This document shows, piece by piece, positions 37,865 through 46,332 of a stretch of 64,000 bases of DNA; within the stretch, counting starts at the first letter, position 1; each line of letters starts with the position of its first letter. The stretch comes from Nonomuraea turcica (GTDB lineage Bacteria > Actinomycetota > Actinomycetes > Streptosporangiales > Streptosporangiaceae). The notes beneath the pieces are model-generated. The model had not been told where the DNA came from. It saw only the letters and a list, made by a program, of their open reading frames with translations, and ran no database searches. The stretch covers positions 496,001 through 560,000 of the forward strand of contig NZ_JAUZQF010000002.1 in the NCBI RefSeq assembly GCF_030718205.1, written 5' to 3'. The position numbers and the translations under genes are program-made.

Positions 37865-39169
37865 ATGATCGCGCTCCTGGGCTTTCTCACCATCGGCCTG
37901 TTCCTGGTGCTCACCATGACCAGGCGCGTCTCGGTTCTCACCGCGCTGGTGCTGGTCCCGGTGCTGACCGCGGTGGCCGGCGGGTTCGCCGCCGACATGG
38001 GCCCGATGATCCTCAACGGGCTGGCCAAGGTGGCGCCGACCGGCATCATGATCGCTTTCGCGGTGCTCTACTTCAGCCTGATGATCGACACAGGGCTGTT
38101 CGATCCGCTGATCCGCGGCATCCTGCGGGTGGCCAAGGACGACCCGGTGCGGATCGCCGTGGGTACGGCGGTCATCACCATGTGCGTGGCCCTGGACGGC
38201 GACGGCGCCTCGACCTTCCTCATCACCGTCTCCGCCCTGCTGCCCGTCTACAAACGGCTCGGCATGAGCCCACTGGTGCTCACCGGCGTCGTCTGCCTCG
38301 GCGCGGGCGTGATGAACATGATCCCCTGGGGCGGCCCCACTGCCCGCGCCATGGCGGTGCTGAAGCTGGACAGCTCGCAGGTGTTCACCCCGGTCCTGCC
38401 CGCGATGGCCGCCGGCATCGCCTGGGTGCTGGTGGCGTCGTACCTGATCGGCCTGCGGGAACGCCGCCGCCTGGGCACGGTGACCCTGCCCCCGCAACCG
38501 CAGGTCGTCGGCGACGGCCCAGGGACGCCCCGGGCCCCGGAGCGCAGGCACCCGGCCCTGACCGCCTTCAACCTGGCGCTGACCGTCGCGCTGCTGGTCG
38601 GGCTGGTGCTGCAGGCGATGCCGCTGCCGGTGCTGTTCGTGCTCGGCTTCGCGATCGCCGCGCTGGTCAACCACCCCACCTGGGAGAAGCAGCAGGAACT
38701 GCTCGACCGGCACGCCAAGAGCGTGGTCCTGGTCACCACGATGATCTTCGCGGCGGGCGTCTTCACCGGCATCCTCACCGGCACCAAGATGATCAACGAG
38801 ATGGCCACCGCGTTCGTGAACATCATCCCCGACTCCTTCGGCGGCCACCTGCCGGTGCTGGTCGCGGTCACGAGCATGCCGCTCAGCCTGGTCTTCACCC
38901 CCGACGCCTACTACTTCGGCGTGCTCCCGGTGCTGGCCCAGACCGCCGGCGGCTTCGGCATCGAGTCCGCCGAGATCGCCCGGGCCGCGATCCTCGGCCA
39001 GATGACCACCGGCTTCCCGCTCAGCCCGCTCACCGCCGCGACGTTCATCCTCGTCGGCATGAGCGGCGTGCAACTCGGCCGGCACCAGCGCTTCATCTTC
39101 GGCTGGGCGTTCGCCACCACCCTGGTCATGACCGTGGCCGCGCTCGTGACCGGCGCCATCTCGCTCTGA
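37865..39169 (+). CDS. CitMHS-family citrate/hydroxy-acid transporter
   Basis: 434 residues and about 11-12 hydrophobic segments. CitMHS features: short N-terminus MIALLGFLTIGLFL, GGFAADMGPMI, the conserved ALDGDGASTFLIT and NMIPWGGPTARA motifs, and a C-terminal HQRFIFGWAF. Characterised members carry metal-citrate complexes by proton symport. Given the CoA-transferase and CitE-like lyase next to it, the substrate may be citrate, citramalate or a related acid. The ATG follows AAAAGGA by 4-5 bp. Confidence 0.92.
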   Translation: MIALLGFLTIGLFLVLTMTRRVSVLTALVLVPVLTAVAGGFAADMGPMILNGLAKVAPTGIMIAFAVLYFSLMIDTGLFDPLIRGILRVAKDDPVRIAVGTAVITMCVALDGDGASTFLITVSALLPVYKRLGMSPLVLTGVVCLGAGVMNMIPWGGPTARAMAVLKLDSSQVFTPVLPAMAAGIAWVLVASYLIGLRERRRLGTVTLPPQPQVVGDGPGTPRAPERRHPALTAFNLALTVALLVGLVLQAMPLPVLFVLGFAIAALVNHPTWEKQQELLDRHAKSVVLVTTMIFAAGVFTGILTGTKMINEMATAFVNIIPDSFGGHLPVLVAVTSMPLSLVFTPDAYYFGVLPVLAQTAGGFGIESAEIARAAILGQMTTGFPLSPLTAATFILVGMSGVQLGRHQRFIFGWAFATTLVMTVAALVTGAISL

Positions 39170-39180
39170 GGAGTCCCCCC

Positions 39181-40689
39181 GTGAAGTACGGCAGGATCGC
39201 CGCCGCCCTGTCCGCCGCCCTGGCGCTCCCCCTCACCCCGCACCAGCCCGCCCACGCCGAAGCCGACCTGTTCTTCTCCTACGACCGGCCCGCCACATAC
39301 GGAGTGCGTACCGAGCGCGTGTCGGTGCCACTGCGCGACGGCGGCCACCTGGCCTGCGACCTGCACCGGCCCGACGCCGACGGCCGCTTCCCGGTGATCG
39401 TGTACGACTACAACGCCTACAACCAGTTGGAAGCGCAGGGCCGCGCGGCCGCCTACTTCGTCACCCGCGGCTACCACGCCGCCGTGTGCAACGCCCGCGG
39501 CTCGGGCGACTCCCCCGGCCGGCTCGATCCGTTCAGCGCGCAGGAGCAACGCGACAACTACGACCTCATCGAGTGGCTGGCCGCCCAGCCGTGGTCCACC
39601 GGCAAGATCGGGCAGACCGGCGTCAGCTACGGCGGCCACTCCTCGCTCCTGGTGGCGGTGAACAAGCCACCCCACCTCGCCGCGATCATCCCCGTGGACG
39701 GGATCAGCGACTGGTACGAGAACACCATCTACCGCGGCGGCATCTACTCGGCCCGGATCCGCGACTGGCAGCGCGCCGTCGCCCCCGGCACGCTGGTCAC
39801 CTACGCGCAGCACCCGCTCTACGACGACTTCTGGCGCGAGCGCAGCGTCAAGGCCCGCTGGAAAGACCTCGACATTCCCGTCCTGGAGATCGCCGGCTGG
39901 TACGACAGATACCGGGCCGCCATGGTGGAGAACTTCCAGGCCCGCCCCGGCAACGTCTGGCTGGTCGCCGGCCCCTGGCAGCACGGATGGCCGTCCGGCC
40001 AGCACGCCGACCCCGGCAACGGCGCGTACCTCGCCTGGTGGGACCGCTGGCTCGCCGGACGCCGGGACGCGCCCCTGCCGGCCGCCAAGGTCACCTCCTA
40101 CGAGATCCGCGGCCCCGGCGCGGGCGCCGGCTGGAAGCAGTTCTCCACTTGGCCTCCTCCCGGTGCCCGCCGGCACCGGCTCGGCCTGAGCGCCGACGGA
40201 ACGCTTACCTCCGCCCCGGGCGCCCCCGCCGCCCTCCACTTCACCGTCAACACCGACCCGGCCGCCGCCGCCCCGGACGAGCGGCTGACCTTCCAGACCC
40301 GGCCCTACCAGCAGGATCTCGTCCTCGCCGGAGACATCACGGCGAAGGTACGCGCCTCCTTCACGGCCGCCGACGGCAACATCGCCATCGTCGCCGAGGA
40401 CGTCGCCCCTGACGGCACGGCCGCCCGCATCACCCAGGGCTGGCTCAAGGCCAGTCACCGCTTCGGCCACGACCGCGCCGTCCCCGTCCGCCCCGGCAAA
40501 ACGTACGACCTGGAGCTCCGCACCTGGCCCACCCACTACCGGCTGAGCGCCGGCCACAGGCTGCGCGTCACCGTCTCCAGCGACGACCACCCAGAGATCG
40601 ACTCCGACGCCCCGGCCGGCCAGGTCCACCTGCGCGTGGGCCGCGGCGGCACCGAGCTCCGCCTCACCACCTGGAAGGATCCGAGGTGA
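39181..40689 (+). CDS. Secreted CocE/NonD family serine hydrolase (X-Pro peptidase-like)
   Basis: 502 residues from GTG 39181 (GAGGAG upstream, 11 bp after the transporter stop). Signal peptide ends near AHAEA. The alpha/beta-hydrolase core has CNARGSGDSPG, nucleophile elbow TGVSYGGHSS, acid region GWYDRYR and His in GPWQHGWPSG. A C-terminal jelly-roll (about 345-502, ending LRLTTWKDPR) is the X-Pro dipeptidyl-peptidase C-domain. Members hydrolyse esters (cocaine esterase, glutaryl acylases) or X-Pro peptides. Co-transcription with a transporter suggests that it releases an organic acid outside for uptake (inference). Confidence 0.88.
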   Translation: MKYGRIAAALSAALALPLTPHQPAHAEADLFFSYDRPATYGVRTERVSVPLRDGGHLACDLHRPDADGRFPVIVYDYNAYNQLEAQGRAAAYFVTRGYHAAVCNARGSGDSPGRLDPFSAQEQRDNYDLIEWLAAQPWSTGKIGQTGVSYGGHSSLLVAVNKPPHLAAIIPVDGISDWYENTIYRGGIYSARIRDWQRAVAPGTLVTYAQHPLYDDFWRERSVKARWKDLDIPVLEIAGWYDRYRAAMVENFQARPGNVWLVAGPWQHGWPSGQHADPGNGAYLAWWDRWLAGRRDAPLPAAKVTSYEIRGPGAGAGWKQFSTWPPPGARRHRLGLSADGTLTSAPGAPAALHFTVNTDPAAAAPDERLTFQTRPYQQDLVLAGDITAKVRASFTAADGNIAIVAEDVAPDGTAARITQGWLKASHRFGHDRAVPVRPGKTYDLELRTWPTHYRLSAGHRLRVTVSSDDHPEIDSDAPAGQVHLRVGRGGTELRLTTWKDPR

Positions 40690-40802
40690 GCCCGCTCAGG
40701 AGACTCCTCGCCGCGATCGCCGTCCTGCCGATCGGGCTTTCCCCGCAGGCGCCCGCCAACAGCACGTGCGAGAGCGTCTTCGGCGCGAGGAAGTCAGCAT
40801 GA
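40686..40802 (+). CDS. 38-residue secreted peptide or truncated exoprotein
   Basis: GTG at 40686 overlaps the CocE-like stop by 4 bp (GTGA) and follows GGAAGGA, so translation is likely. The peptide begins MSPLRRLLAAIAVLPIGLS, a signal peptide with AxA site near QAPANS, and then has only about 14 residues with one Cys before a stop. It may be the start of a second exported hydrolase cut short by deletion. Confidence 0.35.
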   Translation: MSPLRRLLAAIAVLPIGLSPQAPANSTCESVFGARKSA

Positions 40803-41002
40803 GAGCTGGGGAATGTGCTGCGGGCTCGGCTACCGCACGATAATGTGTTCGACGTGCGGGGCGAAGGGTTACTCTGGAAGCTCCGAAGGGTCACGACGGA
40901 CACAGCGTGACTGTCGCCGCCGGGCGGGCGGAGACGAAAAACGCCTTCCGCGCAAGCGGACGGGACGATCCATGGGGTCGTTCTGGTGGAGGCCCGGTAA
41001 GA

Positions 41003-41018
41003 CCACTCTCCGGAGTGG
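41003..41018 (+). ncRNA. Possible structured RNA element: tetraloop hairpin
   Basis: CCACTC, a TCCG loop and GAGTGG form a compact tetraloop hairpin, followed 31 bp later by a second perfect hairpin. No T tract follows either, so they are not typical terminators. Confidence 0.2.
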
Positions 41019-41048
41019 CGCAGGCCGACGAAGCACGAAGCCAAGGAG

Positions 41049-41072
41049 GCGTCACACGAGCCTGTGTGACGC
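41049..41072 (+). ncRNA. Possible structured RNA element: 9-bp hairpin
   Basis: GCGTCACAC and GTGTGACGC around a 6-nt loop, preceded by an AAGGAG. It is part of the structured stretch noted at 40803-41369. Confidence 0.2.
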
Positions 41073-41369
41073 GGGCCGGAATCTCCGGGAGTCATTCATC
41101 CCGGGGAGCGCGTCAATGGGCACCACCCAGCCGGCTCGCGCGAACTTATGGCGCCGCACGCACCTGCGCGAGCCGGTGAGACCCGCCCCTCGCCGGCCGG
41201 TACGCACGCGCCCGGGGCGAACGCCACTGGACCGCCCCTCCAGTCAGTCGGCTTCTGGGCCTACTCCGCTTCTTCACCTCAGCTCCACCAACACCTTGGG
41301 CCGATCTGTCCCGATGGCCTCACCCGGTCCTGGCTGGCGTAACCCCGAGGAACTTCCTGCGAAGACCAC

Positions 41370-42386
41370 TTAGCCAATCAGAGACGCTGTGGACAGATGC
41401 CGGAGGGTCGACGTTCGGGCCAGCAGGCGAGTGTGATGGACCACGCCTCCTGACACCGCAGGCGTTTCTCCTTCGACGAGTTGGATGAGGAGTTCCGTGG
41501 CGATTCTCGTCGCTCCGACGGGATCGAGGGACAGCGTGGTGACCGGCGGTGTTGTCGTCTCGTAGGCACTGGACTCGCTCGCACAGGCCACCAGGAGGTC
41601 TTCGGGAATCCGCAGGCCATAGCCAGGGGCGGCCGACAGTACGGCGTGCCCGCATCGGTCGTACGGACCGAAGATGGCGTCGGGAGGATCGTCCCGGGAC
41701 AGGAGGCGGGCGACGGCAGGGGCCGGATTCTTGCGTCTCATGAGTTCGAGAAGGGCGGGCTCTCCCCGCTCGGCACACCACTGACGGTACGTTGTCATGC
41801 AGGCCTGGATGTAGTAGTCGGTGGTGTCGCCGCCGAGTAGGGCGACCCGCTGTGCACCGGCCTGCGACAGGTGGTCCAGCACGCCGCGCACCGCGCCTTC
41901 GACATCGTTGTCCACCCAGATGTCGTTCGGCTCCGCGCTGACCGGCCTCCCGATGTGGACGACGGGCACGCCGCGCATCAGCAGATCGGCACGAACCCGA
42001 TCGCCCTTCGGGCTGTCGATCAGCAGCATGCCGTCGACGGGCAGAACGGCCCACCGCTCCAGGCCGAGAGCGGTGGGTTGCACGACGAGCCCATAGCCGT
42101 GTTCGTGTGCGACCACGGTGGCGGACTGGATGGCCTGGGAGAAGTAGGGGATTTCCGCGAAGCCCCATGAGGCGGGGTGGTCGGTGGTGACGGCCAGGCC
42201 CAGCGTTCTCGTGTGCGTCTTATCAGGAAGGTAGCCGAGCTCTCGTGCCACGCGCCACACGTTGTCACGCGTGCTCTGGGACATGCGGCCGGCCGAGTTG
42301 AGCGCGTTGGAGACGGTCGCGATCGACACTCCGGCCACTCGCGCCACATCCGCCATGGTCACGTCAGGTGAGGGCTTTCGGGGCAC
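41370..42386 (-). CDS. LacI-family transcriptional regulator
   Basis: 338 residues from GTG 42386; an ATG at 42356 is the shortest reasonable alternative. The DNA-binding helix is canonical: MADVARVAGVSIATVSNALN. A hinge follows, then a two-lobe ligand domain (about 60-330) with VDGMLLIDSP, WVDNDVEGAVRGVLDHL and DDPPDAIFGPYDRC. The gene lies 49 bp after an MBL-fold hydrolase gene in the same direction. Its target is not obvious from position; the LacI-like palindromes found before the exoenzyme genes are far away and may be read by this or another regulator. Confidence 0.88.
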   Translation of the reverse strand: MPRKPSPDVTMADVARVAGVSIATVSNALNSAGRMSQSTRDNVWRVARELGYLPDKTHTRTLGLAVTTDHPASWGFAEIPYFSQAIQSATVVAHEHGYGLVVQPTALGLERWAVLPVDGMLLIDSPKGDRVRADLLMRGVPVVHIGRPVSAEPNDIWVDNDVEGAVRGVLDHLSQAGAQRVALLGGDTTDYYIQACMTTYRQWCAERGEPALLELMRRKNPAPAVARLLSRDDPPDAIFGPYDRCGHAVLSAAPGYGLRIPEDLLVACASESSAYETTTPPVTTLSLDPVGATRIATELLIQLVEGETPAVSGGVVHHTRLLARTSTLRHLSTASLIG

Positions 42387-42435
42387 CTTTACAATCGTAC
42401 GCTCGTGGCGTTTCGCGGAGGTTACCCGCCGGCTG

Positions 42436-43062
42436 TCACTCGGCTGTCTCCACCGGGACGAATGACCCACCGTGACCAGGGATGATCAGGCTCGGACGCA
42501 GGGCGAGCACGCGCTCGCGCGATCGTCTCAACGCGTGGGCGTCCTCGGCCAGCGGGTCGTCGGCCGGCCCGTCGGCACTCCACCACAAATGTGTGGCGAC
42601 GACCAGCCCGCCATCGGTCTCCGCCACCGTGGAGATGTCCTGCGCCGTGTGCCCCGGGGTTCGCAACAGCCGGACCGAGGGCGACAACTCGAAACCATCG
42701 GCCTCACGCTCCACCCACTCGTCCCCAGCGTAGATCGCCCAGTGGTCGTGGAAGCGGGCCTCGGGGAACAGGGCGGCGTTCAACGTGTGATCCGGGTGGT
42801 GGTGAGAGAACACCACGTCGGTGACCTGCTCGGGTTGCAGGCCCAACTCGGCGAGAGGGTCCAGGATGAGCCGGCGGTGGGCGACCATGCCCGGATCGAC
42901 CACTGCGATCAGGTCGCCTTCCCGGATCAACGTCACGGTGCTGGCGACCCGCTCGTCGGCGTATCCGTCCGTGAGGACGTGAACGAATGCTGGCATGCCA
43001 GGCAGCATACGGAAATCGTTGCCAGCGAGGAAGATGGCGACCGATTCGGTCGCCATGGCCAT
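42436..43062 (-). CDS. Metallo-beta-lactamase-fold hydrolase (MBLAC1-like)
   Basis: 208 residues (or 186 if ATG 42996 is used; neither start has a clear ribosome site). The metal motif SHHHPDH lies at residues 86-92, followed by TPGHTAQD, THLWW (third ligand region) and IIPGHGG, a complete binuclear site. The strand pattern VVDPGMVAHRRLIL resembles the MBLAC1 subgroup. Substrate unknown. It shares a divergent intergenic palindrome (43092-43111) with the amino-acid binding protein gene and may be co-transcribed with the LacI regulator. Confidence 0.85.
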   Translation of the reverse strand: MAMATESVAIFLAGNDFRMLPGMPAFVHVLTDGYADERVASTVTLIREGDLIAVVDPGMVAHRRLILDPLAELGLQPEQVTDVVFSHHHPDHTLNAALFPEARFHDHWAIYAGDEWVEREADGFELSPSVRLLRTPGHTAQDISTVAETDGGLVVATHLWWSADGPADDPLAEDAHALRRSRERVLALRPSLIIPGHGGSFVPVETAE

Positions 43063-43091
43063 GCAACGAGATTGTTACCGTACGGGGTTGT

Positions 43092-43111
43092 GGTTAATTC
43101 GTTAATCAACC
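43092..43111. promoter_or_regulatory. 20-bp dyad between MBL-fold and binding-protein genes
   Basis: GGTTAATTCGTTAATCAACC has the symmetric core GGTTnATT-N4-AATnAACC and is markedly AT-rich. It lies 30 bp and 43 bp from the two divergent starts and is a good operator candidate for both. Confidence 0.45.
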
Positions 43112-43154
43112 TCAATGGCCCTCACCCGCAAGCTCGTCTGGGTGGAGGTACGGA

Positions 43155-43991
43155 ATGCACGGTCGCATACTCGCGACGGCCGCCGCGCTGTCATTGGCCG
43201 CATGCGGAACGGCGGCGAAAACGGAGGCCGCTCCAGCCGGCGGCAAGGCGATGGTAGCGCCTCCTGCGGTGATCAAGGACGGGGAGATCGTCTACTGTTC
43301 CGACATCTCCGCCCCGCCGCTGGAGTTCTACGACAAGGCCAAGAAGCCCATCGGTGCCGACGTGGAGATCGGCGAGGCGCTCGCGGCCAGGCTCGGTGTG
43401 GCGGCGGTATGGCGAAACACCAAGTTCGCCTCCATCGTCCCTACCTTGGTGGCCAAGCAGTGCGATGCGATTCTGTCCCAGCTCTACATCAAGCCAGAGC
43501 GGGAAAGGGTTGTCGACTTCGTCCCCTACATGTACTCCGGTCAGTCGATCCTCGTGGCCAAGGACAATCCCCGGCGCGTCACCGGGCTGGACGAGAGCCT
43601 GTGCGGGCTGACCGCGTCGACGCTCATTTCCACCACGGCCGCCACGCGTCTCGAGGATCAGTCCAAGAAGTGCGAGGCGGCCGGCAAACCCGCCATCAAG
43701 CTGACCCGGTTCGATCAGGACATCGCCGCACTGCAGGAGCTGGCGCTCGGCCGGTCGCAGGCATACGCGACCACGAGCGAGACCGCCGCCTACTACATGG
43801 GCCAGAAGCCCGGCCTCTTCGCCTTCGCGGGAGAGTCGTTCGACAAGATCAAGGCCGGCATCGCCGTACGCAAGGGCAACTCCGCGCTGCAGAGCGCGCT
43901 GGCCAAGGCGCTGCAAGAGATCCGGGCGGACGGGACGTACGACAAGGTCCTGGCCAAGTGGAACCTCCAGGTGGACAGGCTGGAGCCTTGA
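43155..43991 (+). CDS. Amino-acid ABC transporter substrate-binding lipoprotein (SBP family 3)
   Basis: 278 residues. Lipobox LSLAAC (Cys17). The mature protein is a family 3 binding protein: IVYCSDISAPPLEFYD opening, ADVEIGEALAARLGV, then DAILSQLYIKPERERVVDFVPY, and a C-terminal GIAVRKGNSALQ and DGTYDKVLAKW. Family 3 proteins bind polar amino acids, small peptides or opines. GTGGAGG lies 7 bp upstream of the ATG. First gene of a three-gene unit with a permease and a gamma-glutamyltransferase, so a gamma-glutamyl compound is a plausible ligand. Confidence 0.92.
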   Translation: MHGRILATAAALSLAACGTAAKTEAAPAGGKAMVAPPAVIKDGEIVYCSDISAPPLEFYDKAKKPIGADVEIGEALAARLGVAAVWRNTKFASIVPTLVAKQCDAILSQLYIKPERERVVDFVPYMYSGQSILVAKDNPRRVTGLDESLCGLTASTLISTTAATRLEDQSKKCEAAGKPAIKLTRFDQDIAALQELALGRSQAYATTSETAAYYMGQKPGLFAFAGESFDKIKAGIAVRKGNSALQSALAKALQEIRADGTYDKVLAKWNLQVDRLEP

Positions 43992-44767
43992 CTTTCGACC
44001 CGGCGTTCTTCTGGGACGCGCTCCTTCGCCCGTCGGGGCCGTTTCTCGCGGGGCTCTGGCGCACGGTCTACATCTCTGTCCTCGCCCAGCTCCTGGCAGT
44101 GATCATCGGGCTCGGCGTGGCGCTGATGCGCCGATCCAAGCGCCGCTGGGTCACCGCGGTGGCCGGGTTCTACATCTGGATCCTGCGCGGCACCCCACTG
44201 CTGGTGCAACTGGTTCTCGTCTACAACGGCCTGGCCGCGGCCGAGCTCTATTCCTTCTCCGACGTGACCCTGCTCGGCGTGACCGTCACCGGCGTGTTCC
44301 AGGCCGCCCTGGTCACGCTGGCGATCAACGAGAGCGCCTACATGGCGGAGATCATCCGGGCGGGGATCGACTCAGTCGGGAAGGGGCAGTCGGAGGCGGC
44401 GCTCGCCATCGGCATGACACCGCGCTCCGCGATGAGATGGATCATCCTGCCGCAGGCGCTGCGCTTCATCGTCCCGCCGCTCGGCAACAACTTCAACGCC
44501 ATGATGAAGACCACCTCGATCTTGAGTGTGATCGGTGTGGACGAGCTGTTCCTCAACACCCAGGCGATCAGTTCCACGACCTTCCGCACGTTCGAAGTGT
44601 TCATCGTCGCGGCTCTGTACTACCTGATGCTCACTACCTTGTGGTCGTTCGTCCAGGCTTGGATCGAGGGCCGGCTGAATGCATCGGCGGGGATATCGCG
44701 ACCTCCGACGATAGGGCAGCGGCTCTTCGGCGGCGGGCGTGCCGTGGTCCGGGCAGAGGCGCCATGA
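43988..44767 (+). CDS. Amino-acid ABC transporter permease (HisM/GlnP family)
   Basis: 259 residues from TTG 43988, which overlaps the binding-protein stop (TTGA); no other start fits the N-terminus. Five to six hydrophobic segments; family motifs ILRGTPLLVQLVLVYNG, NESAYMAEIIRAGIDSVGKGQ (EAA loop: EAALAIGMTPRSAMRWIILPQA) and PPLGNNFNAMMKTTS. It would form a homodimer with a GlnQ-type ATPase, but no such gene follows. The next gene is a gamma-glutamyltransferase starting 4 bp before this stop. Confidence 0.9.
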   Translation: MTFDPAFFWDALLRPSGPFLAGLWRTVYISVLAQLLAVIIGLGVALMRRSKRRWVTAVAGFYIWILRGTPLLVQLVLVYNGLAAAELYSFSDVTLLGVTVTGVFQAALVTLAINESAYMAEIIRAGIDSVGKGQSEAALAIGMTPRSAMRWIILPQALRFIVPPLGNNFNAMMKTTSILSVIGVDELFLNTQAISSTTFRTFEVFIVAALYYLMLTTLWSFVQAWIEGRLNASAGISRPPTIGQRLFGGGRAVVRAEAP

Positions 44768-46293
44768 CCTATCACTGCGCCATCGCCAGCCCGCACGTTC
44801 TCGCCACCGCCGCGGCAAAGAAGGCGATCGCACGCGGCGGCAACGCCGTAGACGCCGCGCTCGCGGCCGCCGTGACGCTCACCGTCGTCTATCCGCACAA
44901 CACCGGACTCGGCGGCGATCTGATCGCTCTGATCAGATCCCCGGACGGCAGGATCTCCTGCGTCAACGCCAGCGGCCCCGCCCCGGCCGGCATCGACGTG
45001 GCGGCGCTGAGATCGCGTTCCGGCGGCCAGATGCCCGTGTCCGGGCCTGACACGATCACCGTCCCCGGCGCGGTCGCCGGCTATGCCGCGCTGCACGCCT
45101 CCGGTGCCGCGCTGACGTGGCCCGACCACTTCGCCGCCGCCATAAGCCATGCGGAAGGCACTCCTGTCGTTCCGGGCCTGGCAGTGGCCATAGCCGAGGC
45201 CAGAGATCTGATCGCCGCCGACCCGGGGATGCGGACCGTCTTCGGGTCACTTCGCGTCGGCGAAACCCTGCGCCAGGAGGCGTTGGCCACGACGCTCGCG
45301 GAGATCGCGGCTCAGGGCCCCGAGGTGTTGTACGGCGGGCGGCTGGGCGAGCGACTGGTCGCCGGCCTGCAGGCGTTGGCGGTCCCCATCGCCTTGGACG
45401 ACCTGACCGCCTACGAGGTCGAGCAGTCCGATCCGCTCCACCGCACCTTCCGGGGTTTCGACGTTTACACCAGCCCGCCCAACACACAGGGCTTCCTGCT
45501 GTTGCAGGCGCTGGGCGCACTGGAGAGAACGGACCCGCAGGGGGAAGACGCCGGACAACTGGCCGCGATCTTCCACAGAGGCATCGCCGACCGGACCCGC
45601 CATCTGGCCGATCCCCGGTTCGCGCAGATCGACGTGGACGCCCTGCTGCTGGGCCCCTCCCCCCAAGCGCCCGGGCCGGCCATCACCGGCAGGGCGAGTG
45701 GCGACACGGTCGCGGTCGTGACCGCGGACAGCGAAGGGTACGCGGTCTCGCTGATTCAGAGCCTCTTCCACAGCTTCGGCGCAGGGCTGCTCGAACCCTC
45801 GACCGGCATGGTGATGCACAACCGCGGAGCGTTCTTCTCCCTCGACGCCGCCTCGCCCAACGTCATCGCGGCAGGCAAGCGTCCGGCACACACGCTGATG
45901 CCGGTCATGGTCACCCAGGAAGAACGGCTGGCCTGGTCGATGGGCACGATGGGAGGCAAGGCCCAACCGCAGATCCTCACCCAAGTGCTGCTACGGCTGC
46001 TCGACGGGGAACAACCCGCCGACGCGGTGGCCGCGCCCCGCTGGGTCGTCGGCGGTATGGAAGCGGGCCAGCCGGAGGACACGATCAGCCTGGAGATGGA
46101 TCTCTCCCCGCGGACCATCGCAGCTCTGACCGCGTCCGGCGCCCCGATCATCCCGCTGCCGCCGGCGTCCGAATGGGTCGGCCACGCACAAGTCGTCGGG
46201 GGTGCCACCTCAGCAGGGAGCGATCCTCGCTGCGATGGCGCCTCCGCCATGGTTTCGCTGATACCGGAAGATCCCCAGGCCGACATGTCCTGA
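44764..46293 (+). CDS. ggt: Gamma-glutamyltransferase-family Ntn hydrolase
   Basis: 509 residues, ATG overlapping the permease stop (ATGA). GGT fold features: AAAKKAIARGGNAVDAALAAAV, HNTGLGGDLIALI, PGAVAGYAALH, the proposed autocatalytic Thr at GDTVAVVTAD (Thr315), and SFGAGLLEPSTGMVMHNRG, then the GMGG-like MGTMGGKAQPQ. No export signal is visible, so it is probably cytoplasmic, unlike classic periplasmic GGT. The family transfers or hydrolyses gamma-glutamyl groups or acylates related amides. Coupling to an importer suggests that it processes the imported ligand. Confidence 0.9.
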   Translation: MTYHCAIASPHVLATAAAKKAIARGGNAVDAALAAAVTLTVVYPHNTGLGGDLIALIRSPDGRISCVNASGPAPAGIDVAALRSRSGGQMPVSGPDTITVPGAVAGYAALHASGAALTWPDHFAAAISHAEGTPVVPGLAVAIAEARDLIAADPGMRTVFGSLRVGETLRQEALATTLAEIAAQGPEVLYGGRLGERLVAGLQALAVPIALDDLTAYEVEQSDPLHRTFRGFDVYTSPPNTQGFLLLQALGALERTDPQGEDAGQLAAIFHRGIADRTRHLADPRFAQIDVDALLLGPSPQAPGPAITGRASGDTVAVVTADSEGYAVSLIQSLFHSFGAGLLEPSTGMVMHNRGAFFSLDAASPNVIAAGKRPAHTLMPVMVTQEERLAWSMGTMGGKAQPQILTQVLLRLLDGEQPADAVAAPRWVVGGMEAGQPEDTISLEMDLSPRTIAALTASGAPIIPLPPASEWVGHAQVVGGATSAGSDPRCDGASAMVSLIPEDPQADMS

Positions 46294-46332
46294 GGTGACG
46301 CGGGACAGGGTCAGTGAGTGCCCCGAGGAGCG

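Larger units (their letters stand above)
40803..41369. other. Non-coding region with several perfect hairpins
   Basis: 567 bp. Frames are open on several strands but show no domain, start context or signal. Two tight hairpins (41003-41018 and 41049-41072) lie among other short GC stems, suggesting a structured RNA or a decayed element. Confidence 0.4.

Noticed and set aside
38182..40689. Apparent 835-residue protein spanning transporter and hydrolase
   Set aside because: The first 333 residues are an out-of-frame reading of the CitMHS gene; the real hydrolase begins at GTG 39181 with a signal peptide and ribosome site.
40813..41373. 186-codon plus-strand frame in the gap after the CocE-like gene, and the idea of an intact group II intron
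   Set aside because: No reverse transcriptase motifs, no clear intron ends and no domain. Only the hairpins are reported, as a low-confidence structured region.
43115..44767. Apparent 550-residue binding-protein/permease fusion
   Set aside because: Its N-terminal half is a frame-shifted reading of the binding-protein gene; the true permease starts at TTG 43988.
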